Origin: Chryseobacterium jejuense
GTDB lineage: Bacteria; Bacteroidota; Bacteroidia; Flavobacteriales; Weeksellaceae
Length of the DNA stretch: 64,000 nucleotides
NCBI RefSeq assembly: GCF_017877355.1
Contig: NZ_JAGIPR010000014.1
Span: 1-64,000 of the forward strand
Direction: 5' to 3'
Shown here: positions 1 to 9,619 of the stretch, one piece after another
Layout: each line of letters opens with the position of its first letter
Numbering within the stretch: the stretch's first letter is position 1
Made by a program: the position numbers and the translations under genes
Notes under the pieces: model-generated
The model's database searches: none
Seen by the model: the letters and a program-made list of their open reading frames with translations, nothing else
What the model was told of the DNA's origin: nothing

Positions 1-51
1 AGCCTTTATTAGATCTGGAAATCTATCATTCTATTTGAAGCTGTTCAACAA

Positions 52-135
52 TATTCAAGGAAAAGCAGAGGACTAATGCGCAGCATAGTTCTTAACTAGC
101 AAAGTCTAAAGTTCACCTCTGCTTTTCTTTGAATA
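52..135. repeat. Inverted repeat with 20-bp arms
   Basis: Arms at 52-71 and 116-135 are reverse complements at 19 of 20 positions (TATTCAAGGAAAAGCAGAGG against its mirror) around a 44-nt loop. No gene was found in 1-257. It could be a small palindromic element or a long terminator hairpin for a gene left of the window. Direct observation; function unknown. Confidence 0.6.
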
Positions 136-200
136 AATTTATTTTATTTTTTACTTACATCAAAGTAAAGGCAAAGTCTGTGACTTTGAGCTCATAAACA

Positions 201-230
201 ATACCCCCCTGCGTACTGCCGGGGGGGGAT
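201..230. repeat. C6/G8 hairpin downstream of the first M28 gene
   Basis: A run of six C (204-209) and a run of eight G (221-228) can pair around an 11-nt loop, in an otherwise AT-rich intergenic stretch. It lies just after the stop of the M28 gene on the minus strand. There is no strong T-run, so a terminator role is only possible. Confidence 0.4.
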
Positions 231-257
231 ATGCTATCGTTGTTTTGAAATATAGAT

Positions 258-1430
258 TTACCTCTCAATCAAAATGTTTTTAACAAGAGTTTGATCTCCC
301 ACTTTTAAAATTCCCACATAAACGCCTCTCTCCAGGGTTGAAACATTAATTTTAGTTTCATTATTCACTTTCAATAGGGTTCTTCCTGATACATTGGTTA
401 TTTCAAAACTGAAATTGGCTGTTTTATCCGGTAATTCAATATTAAGGATATTATTGGCTGGGTTAGGGTAGAGCTTCACATTTTCTAATCCATTTTGTGA
501 TGCTGACTTATTCACTGCTACCGTTGTAGAGGCTGTTGCAAAATGCTGTAAAGCTCCCACTGTGGCCTTTCCAATATTATAAACATACACAGGATCTACA
601 TTGGCGAAAGTATCTTTGGAACTGTGTGGAAAAGTACTTCTTATTCTTTCAAAAAAACCGGTGATGATTTCACCTTTCCGCTCAAAAGGAATATAATCAG
701 TATCTGCAGCAGGATCTACAGCTGTTTGAAGCGGAGAATAAAGGGCAGTACAGTTTCTGAGCTGTTGTGTTACCACAGCAGAAGCAGCATTGTTACTGGA
801 AAGACCTCCCTGATCTTCGTCACAGTACACCGTATTATTGTTATTTCCCTTTACACCACCTACCTGATCGAGGTTAAAGACCAGCTTTATATCCAGTTTA
901 CGAATTCCGTTTTGATAGACCACATTATTAACGTAATGCGAACTTCCAATCAACCCTTGTTCCTCTCCGGAAAAGTGAATAAACTTAATAGAATACTCTG
1001 TTGGTACATTTTGTAATATTCTGGCCGCTTCAAGAATAATAGATGTACCACTTCCATTATCATTAACTCCTGGTCCGTTAATGGTATCAAAGTGCCCACA
1101 GATAATCACATATTTATTAGGATAAAGGGTTCCGGTTTTAGTAATAATCAAATTTTTTGAAGTTACTGATCCATAAGTGAAAGGGCTTTCTGTAATTTGG
1201 CTGGCTGTATAACCATAAGCAAGATACTTGTTTTTGATCCAGTTTAAGGTATTGGTATTGGCTTGAGATCCCGTCTTTTTAATCCCAAAATTACCGAAAT
1301 CCTGAAGATTCGTTGTAATGTTGGTTTGGGTTACCATATCAGCCCTGTCCTTATAAGCCTGAATAAAAGTTTGAGCGCTAATGCTTTGTGCAATTAATGA
1401 AGCGCATAAAAGAGTGGTAATTCTTTTCAT
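258..1430 (-). CDS. M28 family metallopeptidase with T9SS sorting domain (copy 1)
   Basis: Secreted zinc aminopeptidase-type protein of 390 aa. A signal peptide (about residues 1-19, ending SISAQ) is followed by an M28 catalytic domain. Metal and active-site motifs are visible: HFD (H113, D115), NDNGSG (D124), GEE (E156, E157) and NLDQVGG (D188). The last ~75 residues form a T9SS type A sorting domain beginning LYPNPANN, so the protein should cross the outer membrane through the type IX system and be released or surface-anchored. It is first of three tandem paralogues in the same orientation, with 211 bp and 73 bp between copies, which points to local duplication. Substrate specificity cannot be read from the sequence. 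Confidence 0.9.
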   Translation of the reverse strand: MKRITTLLCASLIAQSISAQTFIQAYKDRADMVTQTNITTNLQDFGNFGIKKTGSQANTNTLNWIKNKYLAYGYTASQITESPFTYGSVTSKNLIITKTGTLYPNKYVIICGHFDTINGPGVNDNGSGTSIILEAARILQNVPTEYSIKFIHFSGEEQGLIGSSHYVNNVVYQNGIRKLDIKLVFNLDQVGGVKGNNNNTVYCDEDQGGLSSNNAASAVVTQQLRNCTALYSPLQTAVDPAADTDYIPFERKGEIITGFFERIRSTFPHSSKDTFANVDPVYVYNIGKATVGALQHFATASTTVAVNKSASQNGLENVKLYPNPANNILNIELPDKTANFSFEITNVSGRTLLKVNNETKINVSTLERGVYVGILKVGDQTLVKNILIER

Positions 1431-1583
1431 ATATTTAATTTTTAAATGGTATTACGAATGTAGTAAATAAATCACAACGAAGTGTTTAAAATTTTATGGT
1501 ATCCATAAAATTTTATCAGAAAATTTAAAAAATAGCAGAGCAGTACTATTGATGCTGGTTAATGTTAATACTAACCAATAAAA

Positions 1584-1605
1584 CCCTTTGAAGAAATTCA
1601 AAGGG
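1584..1605 (-). terminator. Terminator after M28 copy 2
   Basis: Perfect 9-bp stem (CCCTTTGAA / TTCAAAGGG) with a GAAA loop. Read on the minus strand it is followed by TTTTATT, 36 bp beyond the stop codon of the 1642-2820 gene. Confidence 0.7.
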
Positions 1606-1641
1606 CTAAGTATTTTAATAAATCTTTTTAATGAGATAAAA

Positions 1642-2820
1642 TTATTTGGCTATAATAACCTTCCTTACTACAGTCTTGTCGTTGGCCTTTATAATCCCAA
1701 CATAAGCACCGTTTTCCAGGCTTGAAATATTAACTTTAGTTTCATTATATGTTTTAAATAAAGAACGCCCCTCAAAATCAGTGATCTCAAAACTGAAACT
1801 TTTTATTTTAGAATCTGGAAATTCAATACTGATGAAATCCTTTGCCGGATTAGGGTAGATTTTAATAGATTCTAAAGTGTTTTTTGAAATAGTTTCCTGA
1901 GTTCCTAATGTTTGTGTAGAAGCAACAGCAAAATGTTGCAGTGCCCCTACAGCTGCCTTTCCAATCTTATAAATATACTCCGGATCCGTATTGGCAAAAG
2001 TGTCATTAACGGTATGTGGGTAGCTACTTCTGATCCTTTCAAAAAAACCTGTGATAATCTCACCTCTTTCTTCGAATGGAATATAATCTGTATTTTCGGC
2101 AGGGTCTACAGCGGTCTGAAGAGTGGAATACAATGCCGTGCAATTTCTTAACTCCTGAGTTATGGTAGCAGAAGCAGCATTATTACCAGGAAGGCCTCCC
2201 ATATCTTCGTCACAATATACTGTGTTATTATTATTTCCCATTACACCTCCTACCTGATCCAGGTTGAAAACCAGTTTAATATCCAGGACACGATTATTTC
2301 CTTGATAAACAACATTGTTTACATAATGGTAACTGCCTAAAAGCCCTTGCTCTTCTCCTGAGAAATGAATGAACTTAACGGAATATTCTGTAGGTATTGT
2401 TCTTAAAATTCTTGCCGCCTCTAAAATAATAGAGGTCCCACTACCATTATCATTAACACCTGAACCAGCAATGCTGTCAAAATGTCCACAAATAATCACA
2501 TATTTATTAGGGTAAACTGTTCCTGTTTTTGTTATGATTAAATTTTTTGAAGTGGTATTCAAATAAGGAAAAGTGTCTTCCGATATTTGGCTGGCTGTAT
2601 ATCCGTAAGAAAGATATTTGGTTTTAATCCAATTGAGTGCGTCAGCATTAACCTGAGTTCCTGTTTTTTTTAACCCCAAACTAGCAAATGCCTGCAGATT
2701 CGTGATAATATCTGTTTGAGAAACCGCATCAGCTCTGTTTTGATAAGCTTGAATAAAACTTTGTGCGCTGATACTATGTGAAACTATAGCGATTAATAAA
2801 AAAGAAGTGATTTTTTTCAT
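1642..2820 (-). CDS. M28 family metallopeptidase with T9SS sorting domain (copy 2)
   Basis: 392-aa paralogue of the neighbouring M28 proteins, closest to copy 1 by eye. Signal peptide (ends SISAQ), catalytic motifs HFDS, NDNGSG, GEEQG and NLDQVGG are all kept, so it should be active. The C-terminus carries a T9SS type A sorting domain starting IYPNPAKD. Its own terminator lies just downstream, so the three copies need not form one transcript. Likely a secreted aminopeptidase acting on peptides outside the cell. Confidence 0.9.
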   Translation of the reverse strand: MKKITSFLLIAIVSHSISAQSFIQAYQNRADAVSQTDIITNLQAFASLGLKKTGTQVNADALNWIKTKYLSYGYTASQISEDTFPYLNTTSKNLIITKTGTVYPNKYVIICGHFDSIAGSGVNDNGSGTSIILEAARILRTIPTEYSVKFIHFSGEEQGLLGSYHYVNNVVYQGNNRVLDIKLVFNLDQVGGVMGNNNNTVYCDEDMGGLPGNNAASATITQELRNCTALYSTLQTAVDPAENTDYIPFEERGEIITGFFERIRSSYPHTVNDTFANTDPEYIYKIGKAAVGALQHFAVASTQTLGTQETISKNTLESIKIYPNPAKDFISIEFPDSKIKSFSFEITDFEGRSLFKTYNETKVNISSLENGAYVGIIKANDKTVVRKVIIAK

Positions 2821-2893
2821 CGTGTGATTATTATACGGCTAAATAATGCATTATTATAGGAACTGAGACCAGTTCATCATTATCATATATTGG

Positions 2894-4090
2894 TTATTTT
2901 TCAATGATAATCTTCTTAATGATATGATCTTTGCTTGTTTTTACAGAGATCATATATGTTCCATTAATCAAAGGGGTAGTATCTATTTTGTTTTGATTCT
3001 CAGAACGAAGCACTGTATTTCCGGTCATATCGGAAATTTCAATACTGAATTGCTTAATGTTTTGGGGCAATTCCACCGTTAACAGGTTCTTTGCCGGATT
3101 AGGATAAATATTTACAGTCTCTGATGTTTTTTGTCCTGTACTTTCCTGGATTCCAAGAACATTATTTGTAGTAGAAGCTACCGCAAAATGTTGTAATGCT
3201 CCCACAGCTGCTTTGCCTACATTGAAGACATAAACAGGATCTATATTGGCAAAAGTATCTTCTGTAGTGTGTTCATTTTCGCTTCGGATATGTTCATAGA
3301 AACCGGTAATTGTATACCCTTTGGCTTCAAAAGGTATATAGTCTGAACCATAAGTATTGGAAATAGAAGTCTGAAGAGGAGAGTAAAGGCCTGTACATAC
3401 AGCCAATTCCTGAGTTACAGTAGCAGATGCAGTATTATTTCCGGACATTCCACTGATATCTTTTTCACATTTAATAGTATTATTGGTATTACCCAGTTGA
3501 CCACCTACCTGGTCAATATTAAATACTAATTTGATATCCAATGTACGCGTACTTCCCTGATAAGCTATATTATCAGCATAATGATAACTGCCTTTCAGTC
3601 CTTGTTCTTCTCCTGAAAAATGAATAAACTTAATAGAGTATTCAGTAGGAATGTCTTTTAATATTCTTGCTGCTTCTAAAAGAATAGAGGTACCACTACC
3701 GTTATCACTAACTCCAGCTCCAACGATTGTATCATAATGCCCACAGATAATTACATACTTGTCTGGATAAACAGTTCCTGTTTTAGTAATTACTAAATTT
3801 TTAGAACTGATATTATTTCCGTTAAAATTTGTATAAGTAAAAGGGTCTTCTTCAATCTGGCTGGCCGTATATCCATAAGAAGTATATTTGTTCTTCAGCC
3901 AGTTCAGCGTACTGGTATTTACAGGCGAGCCTGTGGTTTTTACTCCAAGATTTTCAAAATCAGTAAGATTGTTTGTGATATTTGTTTGGGAAACCATATC
4001 CGCTCTGGTCTTATAGGCCTGAATAAGATTCTGAGCCCCGATATTCTGCAACGCTAAGGAGGTAAACAAAAAAACAGCTATTTTTTTCAT
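2894..4090 (-). CDS. M28 family metallopeptidase with T9SS sorting domain (copy 3)
   Basis: 398-aa member of the tandem M28 set and the most divergent of the three. It has a signal peptide (ending IGAQ), the metal-binding motifs HYD, SDNGSG, GEEQG and NIDQVGG, and a C-terminal T9SS type A domain starting IYPNPAKN. In copies 1 and 2 the second motif is NDNGSG and the first is HFD; the ligand Asp and His are preserved. A five-residue insertion near residues 88-94 distinguishes it. It is first in transcription order, 73 bp upstream of copy 2. Confidence 0.9.
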   Translation of the reverse strand: MKKIAVFLFTSLALQNIGAQNLIQAYKTRADMVSQTNITNNLTDFENLGVKTTGSPVNTSTLNWLKNKYTSYGYTASQIEEDPFTYTNFNGNNISSKNLVITKTGTVYPDKYVIICGHYDTIVGAGVSDNGSGTSILLEAARILKDIPTEYSIKFIHFSGEEQGLKGSYHYADNIAYQGSTRTLDIKLVFNIDQVGGQLGNTNNTIKCEKDISGMSGNNTASATVTQELAVCTGLYSPLQTSISNTYGSDYIPFEAKGYTITGFYEHIRSENEHTTEDTFANIDPVYVFNVGKAAVGALQHFAVASTTNNVLGIQESTGQKTSETVNIYPNPAKNLLTVELPQNIKQFSIEISDMTGNTVLRSENQNKIDTTPLINGTYMISVKTSKDHIIKKIIIEK

Positions 4091-4327
4091 TTATTCAATT
4101 GAATTAATTTTCAGTTGCTAATATAAGAATTAATGGTGATTTTATTTTGCTAATTGATGTTATTTATCAGTATTCAACTGTTTTTTTAATAATGATATAA
4201 CCTGTGATGTTATTTAATCTTAAAATTAATTTTATTTTCATCTAAATATCATTTCAGCTTTATATTTTACATTTAGGGTGAAAAGTATTGAACAGTGTAA
4301 AAAAATGTGGTGTATACATAAAAAAAA

Positions 4328-4347
4328 TCCCGGATAAAAACCCGGGA
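4328..4347 (-). terminator. Terminator of the rpmI-rplT transcript
   Basis: Stem TCCCGG / CCGGGA, followed on the minus strand by seven T residues, 31 bp after the rplT stop. A typical intrinsic terminator. Confidence 0.8.
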
Positions 4348-4377
4348 CTATATTGATAACAAAAATAGTATTCTACA

Positions 4378-4722
4378 TTATTTTACTTGATCTACAACAG
4401 CTTTGAAAGCTTCAGGGTGATTCATTGCTAAATCTGCTAAAACTTTTCTGTTAAGCTCAATGTTGTTCTTTTTAAGAGCTCCCATAAATTGAGAGTAAGA
4501 CATTCCGTGCTCTCTAGTTCCCGCGTTGATACGAGTGATCCAAAGTGCTCTGAAGTTTCTTTTCTTCTCTTTTCTACCACGGTAAGCATATTGCATTGCT
4601 TTTTCTACCGCGTTTTTAGCTACAGTCCAAACGTTCTTTCTTCTACCGAAGAAACCTTTAGCTTGCTTAAAAATTTTCTTTCTGCGAGCTCTTGAAGCTA
4701 CCGCATTTACTGATCTTGGCAT
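4378..4722 (-). CDS. rplT: 50S ribosomal protein L20
   Basis: 114 aa, the usual length for bL20, with the typical basic N-terminus (MPRSVNAVASRARRKKIFKQ) and C-terminal globular domain. L20 binds 23S rRNA early in 50S assembly and in other bacteria represses its own operon translationally. It follows rpmI with a 121-bp spacer, the standard rpmI-rplT order. infC, usually directly upstream, is here about 16 kb away. Confidence 0.98.
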   Translation of the reverse strand: MPRSVNAVASRARRKKIFKQAKGFFGRRKNVWTVAKNAVEKAMQYAYRGRKEKKRNFRALWITRINAGTREHGMSYSQFMGALKKNNIELNRKVLADLAMNHPEAFKAVVDQVK

Positions 4723-4843
4723 AATTTAAATTGTTTTTTTTGAAAAGGGCGGCAACTGATGTTACTCTTATTTGCACCGTTTCAGGGTTGAAATTTTGAA
4801 TTTGTTTTTGAATTCTTATAAACCGAATATAGATTTATAAAAA

Positions 4844-5041
4844 CTACTTAATTGCTAATTGACGTTGAACGCTTTTCTCGTCCACTTTAGCTACGTAAGA
4901 AGTACTAGTAAGATTTCTCTTCTGCTTAGTCTCTTTCTTAGTTAAGATGTGGCTTTTGTAAGCGTTTTTTCTTTTGATCTTACCTGTTCCAGTAAGAGCA
5001 AAACGTTTCTTAGCACCTGATTTCGTTTTTAATTTTGGCAT
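4844..5041 (-). CDS. rpmI: 50S ribosomal protein L35
   Basis: 65-aa bL35 with the conserved start MPKLKTKSGAKKRF and a strongly basic body. It precedes rplT in a two-gene operon. A Bacteroidota -7 box lies 75-82 bp upstream of its start, so the operon appears to be driven from its own promoter and not by read-through from infC. Confidence 0.97.
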   Translation of the reverse strand: MPKLKTKSGAKKRFALTGTGKIKRKNAYKSHILTKKETKQKRNLTSTSYVAKVDEKSVQRQLAIK

Positions 5042-5115
5042 TGTTTTGCTTTTTTATTGTTTTTGTTATCAATATCTGTTTATGGTTCCCTAAAGACATT
5101 AGGAATAATAGTTTG

Positions 5116-5123
5116 CAAAAGTA
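5116..5123 (-). promoter_or_regulatory. -7 box of rpmI-rplT promoter
   Basis: TACTTTTG on the minus strand fits the Bacteroidota -7 consensus TAnnTTTG. It sits between the stop of the upstream glycosyltransferase gene (5135) and the rpmI start (5041), leaving a leader of roughly 70 nt. The -33 element is not clear. Confidence 0.6.
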
Positions 5124-5134
5124 CGAAAAAAATA

Positions 5135-6898
5135 TCAATATTTCCTTTCCAGAACAAGACTTTCTAAAAACATATGATTTTTTGGAGTAATTTCAATGGT
5201 TAACTGTCCATTTTTCATCCGAATATCAGCATTGAAATCTACATTTTTCTCTTCTGAACCTGATATTTTCCAATCTCCGGATGGAAGATCATCTATAGAT
5301 AGAGTGTAAGTATTTCCTTTACTCATTGTTTTTAACAGTTTATTATTGGAAAAAACATTCACATTATCTGATGAATTCTGAAACAGATATCCTGGAATAA
5401 TTAATTGATTTCCATTGTTTTTAATACCTGTATTCTTCCCGTATTTATTGAAGAATAATTGATATTCTTCCTCTTTTTCTTTTACCTTAATATAATTGTT
5501 ATTGAAAATCGTATTTGTCTTCAGCTGATCACCAATATTAAATCTGGGTTCGCTCCCAATATTGAATATAATAATATCAGGATTTCGCTTCATAACATAA
5601 TTGGCATCCCCTAATTCATGGGCTAAAGATCCCCTTCCAAAGTTTTTAGGTGGATGTCTTGGGATATAATAATCATTTAAGCCCAGCATATCAATAGTAG
5701 GCAACTCAGACGAGTAAGGAATACAGCCTGCAGCAGTAACGGCAACCAGTGTTTGATTAGGGAATGTTTTCTTTAAAGTTTCTCCCAGTTTCATTCCTCT
5801 GAATTCCCATCTTTCATCCACAGCACGTTTATTATCAATAATTAGAGATTGGATAAACCCGTTTACTATTAAAAGAAAAACAAAACTCCAGCTTACTTTT
5901 TTTGAAGTCAGATTGATCTTTTTGAAATAATGTAATCCAAAAATAATGGAAAAAACAAACAGGATAAGGACAACATAATAATGTCTGAAGGCAGGAAATA
6001 TATCACCGCCAACCAAAGTCACATATCCAACCCAGGCAGCAGTTAACAATGATAAATAATATCCGAAAAGATTTCTGTTTCTTAAAAGATAATAAAGAGA
6101 TCCTAATCCTAATCCTGATAATACTAAAGTAGCTAAGAAAGCTTTAATATTATAAAAGCCACCACGTAAAACATGATGGATTGTTACTTTTACCTTCACC
6201 AATGCTGTATTAGGAACCAATTCCCCGTAAAAATTATAGCGAAATGCAAGTTGCCCCAGTAAAAACAGTGATGGAATAATTGCTGTGGCAAAACCTATTT
6301 TAATGAACTGATCTTTCTGCTTTCTATATATTGCTAATAGAAACCCTGAGGTAAGTAGGGTAAATAAAAAACCATCCGGTCTGGTAAGTGCTAAAAGTCC
6401 CAGCCAAAATGACAACAGATAAATAGTTTTGAAATGATAATCATTAACGATCTTGGAAACTTCAATTAAAATTAAGGTCAGCAGCAGTACGTATAAAGGC
6501 TGTTCTAATCCGCCAATTGCCCAGACGACAAAGCATGGAGTAGTAGCCAACAATGCAACAGCAAGAAAAATATATTCCCTTTGTATATTTTTATTTCTAA
6601 AATAATAAAGAATACTTCCTAATATTCCCACTGAACACAAAATGCCTATAATTCGGGCAGCAAGAATAAGATCCACACCTAATTTGCCCAATAGGGATAC
6701 GGCTAAAACCCAAAGCAAATTGGAATACCCTTCAACCGGATGACCATCATTCCAGGTTAAACCTTTACCTTCAATAAAACGTTGCGCATAGCGTAATGAA
6801 ATTAAACTGTCATCAGAAAAGAAAGGGTAATAATAGAAACATCCGAGAGAAAAAAGGATAACTGCTATGAAAAAAAAGGATAGGTATCCTAGTCTCAT
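5135..6898 (-). CDS. GT-C fold membrane glycosyltransferase (AftB/PMT-like)
   Basis: 587-aa polytopic inner-membrane protein with about ten hydrophobic segments in residues 1-350 and a soluble C-terminal domain. The first extracytoplasmic loop has a DD pair (D29-D30) in the context FFSDDSLISLRYAQRF, then EGYSN. This is the signature of GT-C enzymes that use polyprenyl-phosphate sugars, and resembles mycobacterial AftB-type arabinofuranosyltransferases and GT39 mannosyltransferases. It probably adds a sugar to a surface glycan or protein on the periplasmic side. Donor and acceptor are unknown. It is a single gene, converging on rpmI. Confidence 0.7.
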   Translation of the reverse strand: MRLGYLSFFFIAVILFSLGCFYYYPFFSDDSLISLRYAQRFIEGKGLTWNDGHPVEGYSNLLWVLAVSLLGKLGVDLILAARIIGILCSVGILGSILYYFRNKNIQREYIFLAVALLATTPCFVVWAIGGLEQPLYVLLLTLILIEVSKIVNDYHFKTIYLLSFWLGLLALTRPDGFLFTLLTSGFLLAIYRKQKDQFIKIGFATAIIPSLFLLGQLAFRYNFYGELVPNTALVKVKVTIHHVLRGGFYNIKAFLATLVLSGLGLGSLYYLLRNRNLFGYYLSLLTAAWVGYVTLVGGDIFPAFRHYYVVLILFVFSIIFGLHYFKKINLTSKKVSWSFVFLLIVNGFIQSLIIDNKRAVDERWEFRGMKLGETLKKTFPNQTLVAVTAAGCIPYSSELPTIDMLGLNDYYIPRHPPKNFGRGSLAHELGDANYVMKRNPDIIIFNIGSEPRFNIGDQLKTNTIFNNNYIKVKEKEEEYQLFFNKYGKNTGIKNNGNQLIIPGYLFQNSSDNVNVFSNNKLLKTMSKGNTYTLSIDDLPSGDWKISGSEEKNVDFNADIRMKNGQLTIEITPKNHMFLESLVLERKY

Positions 6899-6970
6899 GG
6901 TTAATGTATTTATACTAAGAGTTTCCTAAACTTTTTAGGATAACGACTGCAAAATAACGAAAAATATAAA

Positions 6971-6998
6971 AAACTACAGATATTTTTATCTGTAGTTT
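6971..6998 (-). terminator. Terminator after the alpha/beta hydrolase gene
   Basis: Perfect 12-bp stem (AAACTACAGATA / TATCTGTAGTTT) with a TTTT loop, followed on the minus strand by a T-run, 22 bp past the hydrolase stop. Confidence 0.8.
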
Positions 6999-7019
6999 GC
7001 TTCTATATGTTCAATTACA

Positions 7020-7841
7020 TTATGATTGAAAAAATGCCAAAAGGTCTTTATTGATTGTCTCAGCTTCAGTGGTTGGCATGCCATGAGGAAAGCCGGGATA
7101 AGATATCAGCTGACCATTTTTAAGCAGAGTGGCAGCCACTTTTCCTGTGGTTTCAAACGGGACAATCTGATCATCCTCGCCATGCATTACCAAAACGGGT
7201 ACCTCTACACTTTTAAGGTCTTCAGTGAAATCTGTTTCAGAGAATGCTTTAATACAATCGTAATGAGCTTTAATGGAGCCATTCATTCCCTGTCTCCACC
7301 AATTTCTCTGGATACCTTCAGAAACTTTTGCTCCTTCTCTGTTATATCCGTAAAAAGGGAAGGTAAGGTTTATAAAAAACTGCTGCCTGTTATTCGCTGT
7401 ATTGTTTCGGATATCATCAAAAACAGAAATAGGAACTCCATTCGGATTATTCTCATTCTGAACCATGATAGGGGTTACTGCACTTACTAAAACGGCTTTG
7501 GAAACTCTTCCGTTACCATGTTTTGCAACATATCTGATTACTTCACCACCACCGGTAGAGTGTCCAACATGAATCACGTCTTTCAGATCCAATGCTTCTA
7601 CAATTTCTGCCACGTCTGAAGCGTAGGTATCCATATTATGTCCGTAAGGTGTTTGCTGAGATCTTCCATGCCCTCTTCTGTCATGCGCAATTACTCTGTA
7701 ACCTTGCTCCAGAAAGAAAAACATCTGTGCGTCCCAATCATCACTTGATAAGGGCCATCCGTGGTGAAAGAAAATAATTTGTCCCTTTCCCCAGTCTTTA
7801 TAATAGATTTCTGTTCCGTCTTTTAATGTGAGTGTGCTCAT
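7020..7841 (-). CDS. Alpha/beta hydrolase, non-heme chloroperoxidase-like
   Basis: 273 aa, a single alpha/beta-hydrolase domain of usual length. The nucleophile elbow is GHSTGG with S95; D224 (HGEDDQIVP) and H253 (FPHG) complete the triad, and HHGWP near residue 27 supplies the oxyanion region. This pattern matches the cofactor-free chloroperoxidase/perhydrolase subgroup, usually esterases in vivo. No signal peptide, so cytoplasmic. It is monocistronic with a -7 box TACATTTG at 7880-7887 on the minus strand. Physiological substrate unknown. Confidence 0.85.
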   Translation of the reverse strand: MSTLTLKDGTEIYYKDWGKGQIIFFHHGWPLSSDDWDAQMFFFLEQGYRVIAHDRRGHGRSQQTPYGHNMDTYASDVAEIVEALDLKDVIHVGHSTGGGEVIRYVAKHGNGRVSKAVLVSAVTPIMVQNENNPNGVPISVFDDIRNNTANNRQQFFINLTFPFYGYNREGAKVSEGIQRNWWRQGMNGSIKAHYDCIKAFSETDFTEDLKSVEVPVLVMHGEDDQIVPFETTGKVAATLLKNGQLISYPGFPHGMPTTEAETINKDLLAFFQS

Positions 7842-7879
7842 TATTTTTTATTTTATTAATTGTTTAATTTTTATATTCA

Positions 7880-7887
7880 CAAATGTA
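7880..7887 (-). promoter_or_regulatory. -7 box of the hydrolase promoter
   Basis: TACATTTG on the minus strand matches TAnnTTTG, 39-46 bp upstream of the hydrolase start. A TTG 15 bp further upstream could be a poorly spaced -33 element. Confidence 0.55.
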
Positions 7888-8090
7888 GGTGGAAAATTTT
7901 CGCAATATCTTGATATAAGATAATTATTGAACGAAATATAAAAATAAACCCAATATATCATTAACGTTAATTCAATAACGCTTATAGAAAGCCTATGCCT
8001 TATGAAAATGTTGCATAACATAAAATATGGCTGATAATTGGGATTGTATTATACTGTACTTCTCTCTAATATTGAGATATATTTCAGAGT

Positions 8091-9572
8091 ATGAAAACAA
8101 CAGTATGCAGTATCCTTTTTATGTTGACTTCGGCTATAGCCTGTACACAGGAAAAAAAAGATAAGTTGCCATTAATTTACTCAAAAACAAAGACCATCAA
8201 TAGTGTTCCCTATTTAACAGAGCAGAATAATTTTGTTTATGTAGATAAAACAAGTCTGAAACCCATCACTAATCAAAAATATCAAACCGCATCACTGTTT
8301 ACTACTACAGGATTTGCCGTTGTTATGAATGAAAAAGATGAATATGCCGTTATAGATGAAAGTGGAAAAATAATGTTGGGATTTTCTGCTGAGGAAATTA
8401 ATCTAAATGTTATTAATGGACTTACATTTTATAAAAAGGACATTGAATACGAAAAGAAAATGCCGGCCTGGAAATGGGATTGGAATATCTTAGGTGGTGG
8501 TATCAAAAAAGAACAGACATACCGTAAAATAGAAATTGGCATTTTAGAAAGCAAACAAGTCTTACTTCATGAAGACGTTCCGTACTTAGAAGATAATTAT
8601 TATCTCAATGTTATATCTGTAGATCAAAACCATGTTTTCTGGAATGGTACACTTTACGAAATCAAAAAAAGCAGTCTATATAAAATCGAAAATAATATTG
8701 TAGAGCTGTTAGAAAACAAACGATTTATCAAAGGCTCCAATCCAAACTTTTCAATGTATGAATTGAATCATAAAAAAGCGATTTACGGCGGACTGAAAGG
8801 TACAGAAACACTTTCAATGGTGTTGGGGAAAGAAACCATAACGTTGAAAGAAGTTAATAAAGAACGTTATGAACCAGAAGTTCCTAAACTTTTAACAGAT
8901 AACAAAACCAAGGATGTCTATGCTTTTCCACAATATGAAAAGGTATTCCCAAAGGAAATTACAAAGGCAACAGCTTCGCAAATCGATTTCATTAAAAATA
9001 CTTCTTTAGTGTATTCCATCACCAATTCACCTTATTTTTTACTAGGAGTTTTTAATTACGATCATGACATTTGGGCGTACGACTGGCTTTACATCGATAC
9101 CAAAGGAAATGTTACAGATTCCATTGGCTCCTGCAATTTTAAAGTTTTAGATCAGGTTGGGAATCTTGTTTGGCCTGATAGAAAAATGATTTTACCCAAT
9201 CAATACGTTGACAAAAACTGGAAATTCGGTAAAATAAATTATTATACAGGGATGAATGACACCTATCTTATCCGAATTGAAAACGAAAAACAATTGAAAA
9301 CCATGGGCTTGTGGAATAGTCATGAAAAAGCCTGGGAAATAAAGCCTGAATACTATAATATATCAGTTTTGGATACTGAAAAACAAATTTATGCCCTTCA
9401 GAAAGAGCAAGACGGATCATATATACTTTTTGACAACAAGAGTAAAAGAAATATAGGATTTAAAGCTTATAAATCTATTAACTCGGAGGGGTTGGTAAGT
9501 ATTAAGTCTGGTTCAGAGCAAACAATTTACTACTATATTGATATTTACTCCGGAAAGGAATATAAAGAATGA
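8091..9572 (+). CDS. Uncharacterised lipoprotein, WG-repeat-like
   Basis: 493-aa protein with a lipoprotein signal (lipobox SAIAC, Cys18) and a long body of short beta-rich segments such as FVYVDKTSLKP, EYAVIDESGK and YIDTKGN, resembling the irregular repeats of WG-repeat/beta-propeller proteins. I do not recognise a catalytic motif. It probably sits in the periplasm or on the outer membrane. It starts a run of same-strand small genes that continues to 14.9 kb. Confidence 0.7.
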   Translation: MKTTVCSILFMLTSAIACTQEKKDKLPLIYSKTKTINSVPYLTEQNNFVYVDKTSLKPITNQKYQTASLFTTTGFAVVMNEKDEYAVIDESGKIMLGFSAEEINLNVINGLTFYKKDIEYEKKMPAWKWDWNILGGGIKKEQTYRKIEIGILESKQVLLHEDVPYLEDNYYLNVISVDQNHVFWNGTLYEIKKSSLYKIENNIVELLENKRFIKGSNPNFSMYELNHKKAIYGGLKGTETLSMVLGKETITLKEVNKERYEPEVPKLLTDNKTKDVYAFPQYEKVFPKEITKATASQIDFIKNTSLVYSITNSPYFLLGVFNYDHDIWAYDWLYIDTKGNVTDSIGSCNFKVLDQVGNLVWPDRKMILPNQYVDKNWKFGKINYYTGMNDTYLIRIENEKQLKTMGLWNSHEKAWEIKPEYYNISVLDTEKQIYALQKEQDGSYILFDNKSKRNIGFKAYKSINSEGLVSIKSGSEQTIYYYIDIYSGKEYKE

Positions 9573-9619
9573 TGTAAAGTTTTTACTAAACCGAGTTGGT
9601 GAAAAAAATTATGTATAAG

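Noticed and set aside
203..228. C6/G8 runs as a phase-variable tract
   Set aside because: The tract lies after the stop of the M28 gene and outside any reading frame, so slippage would not switch a gene.
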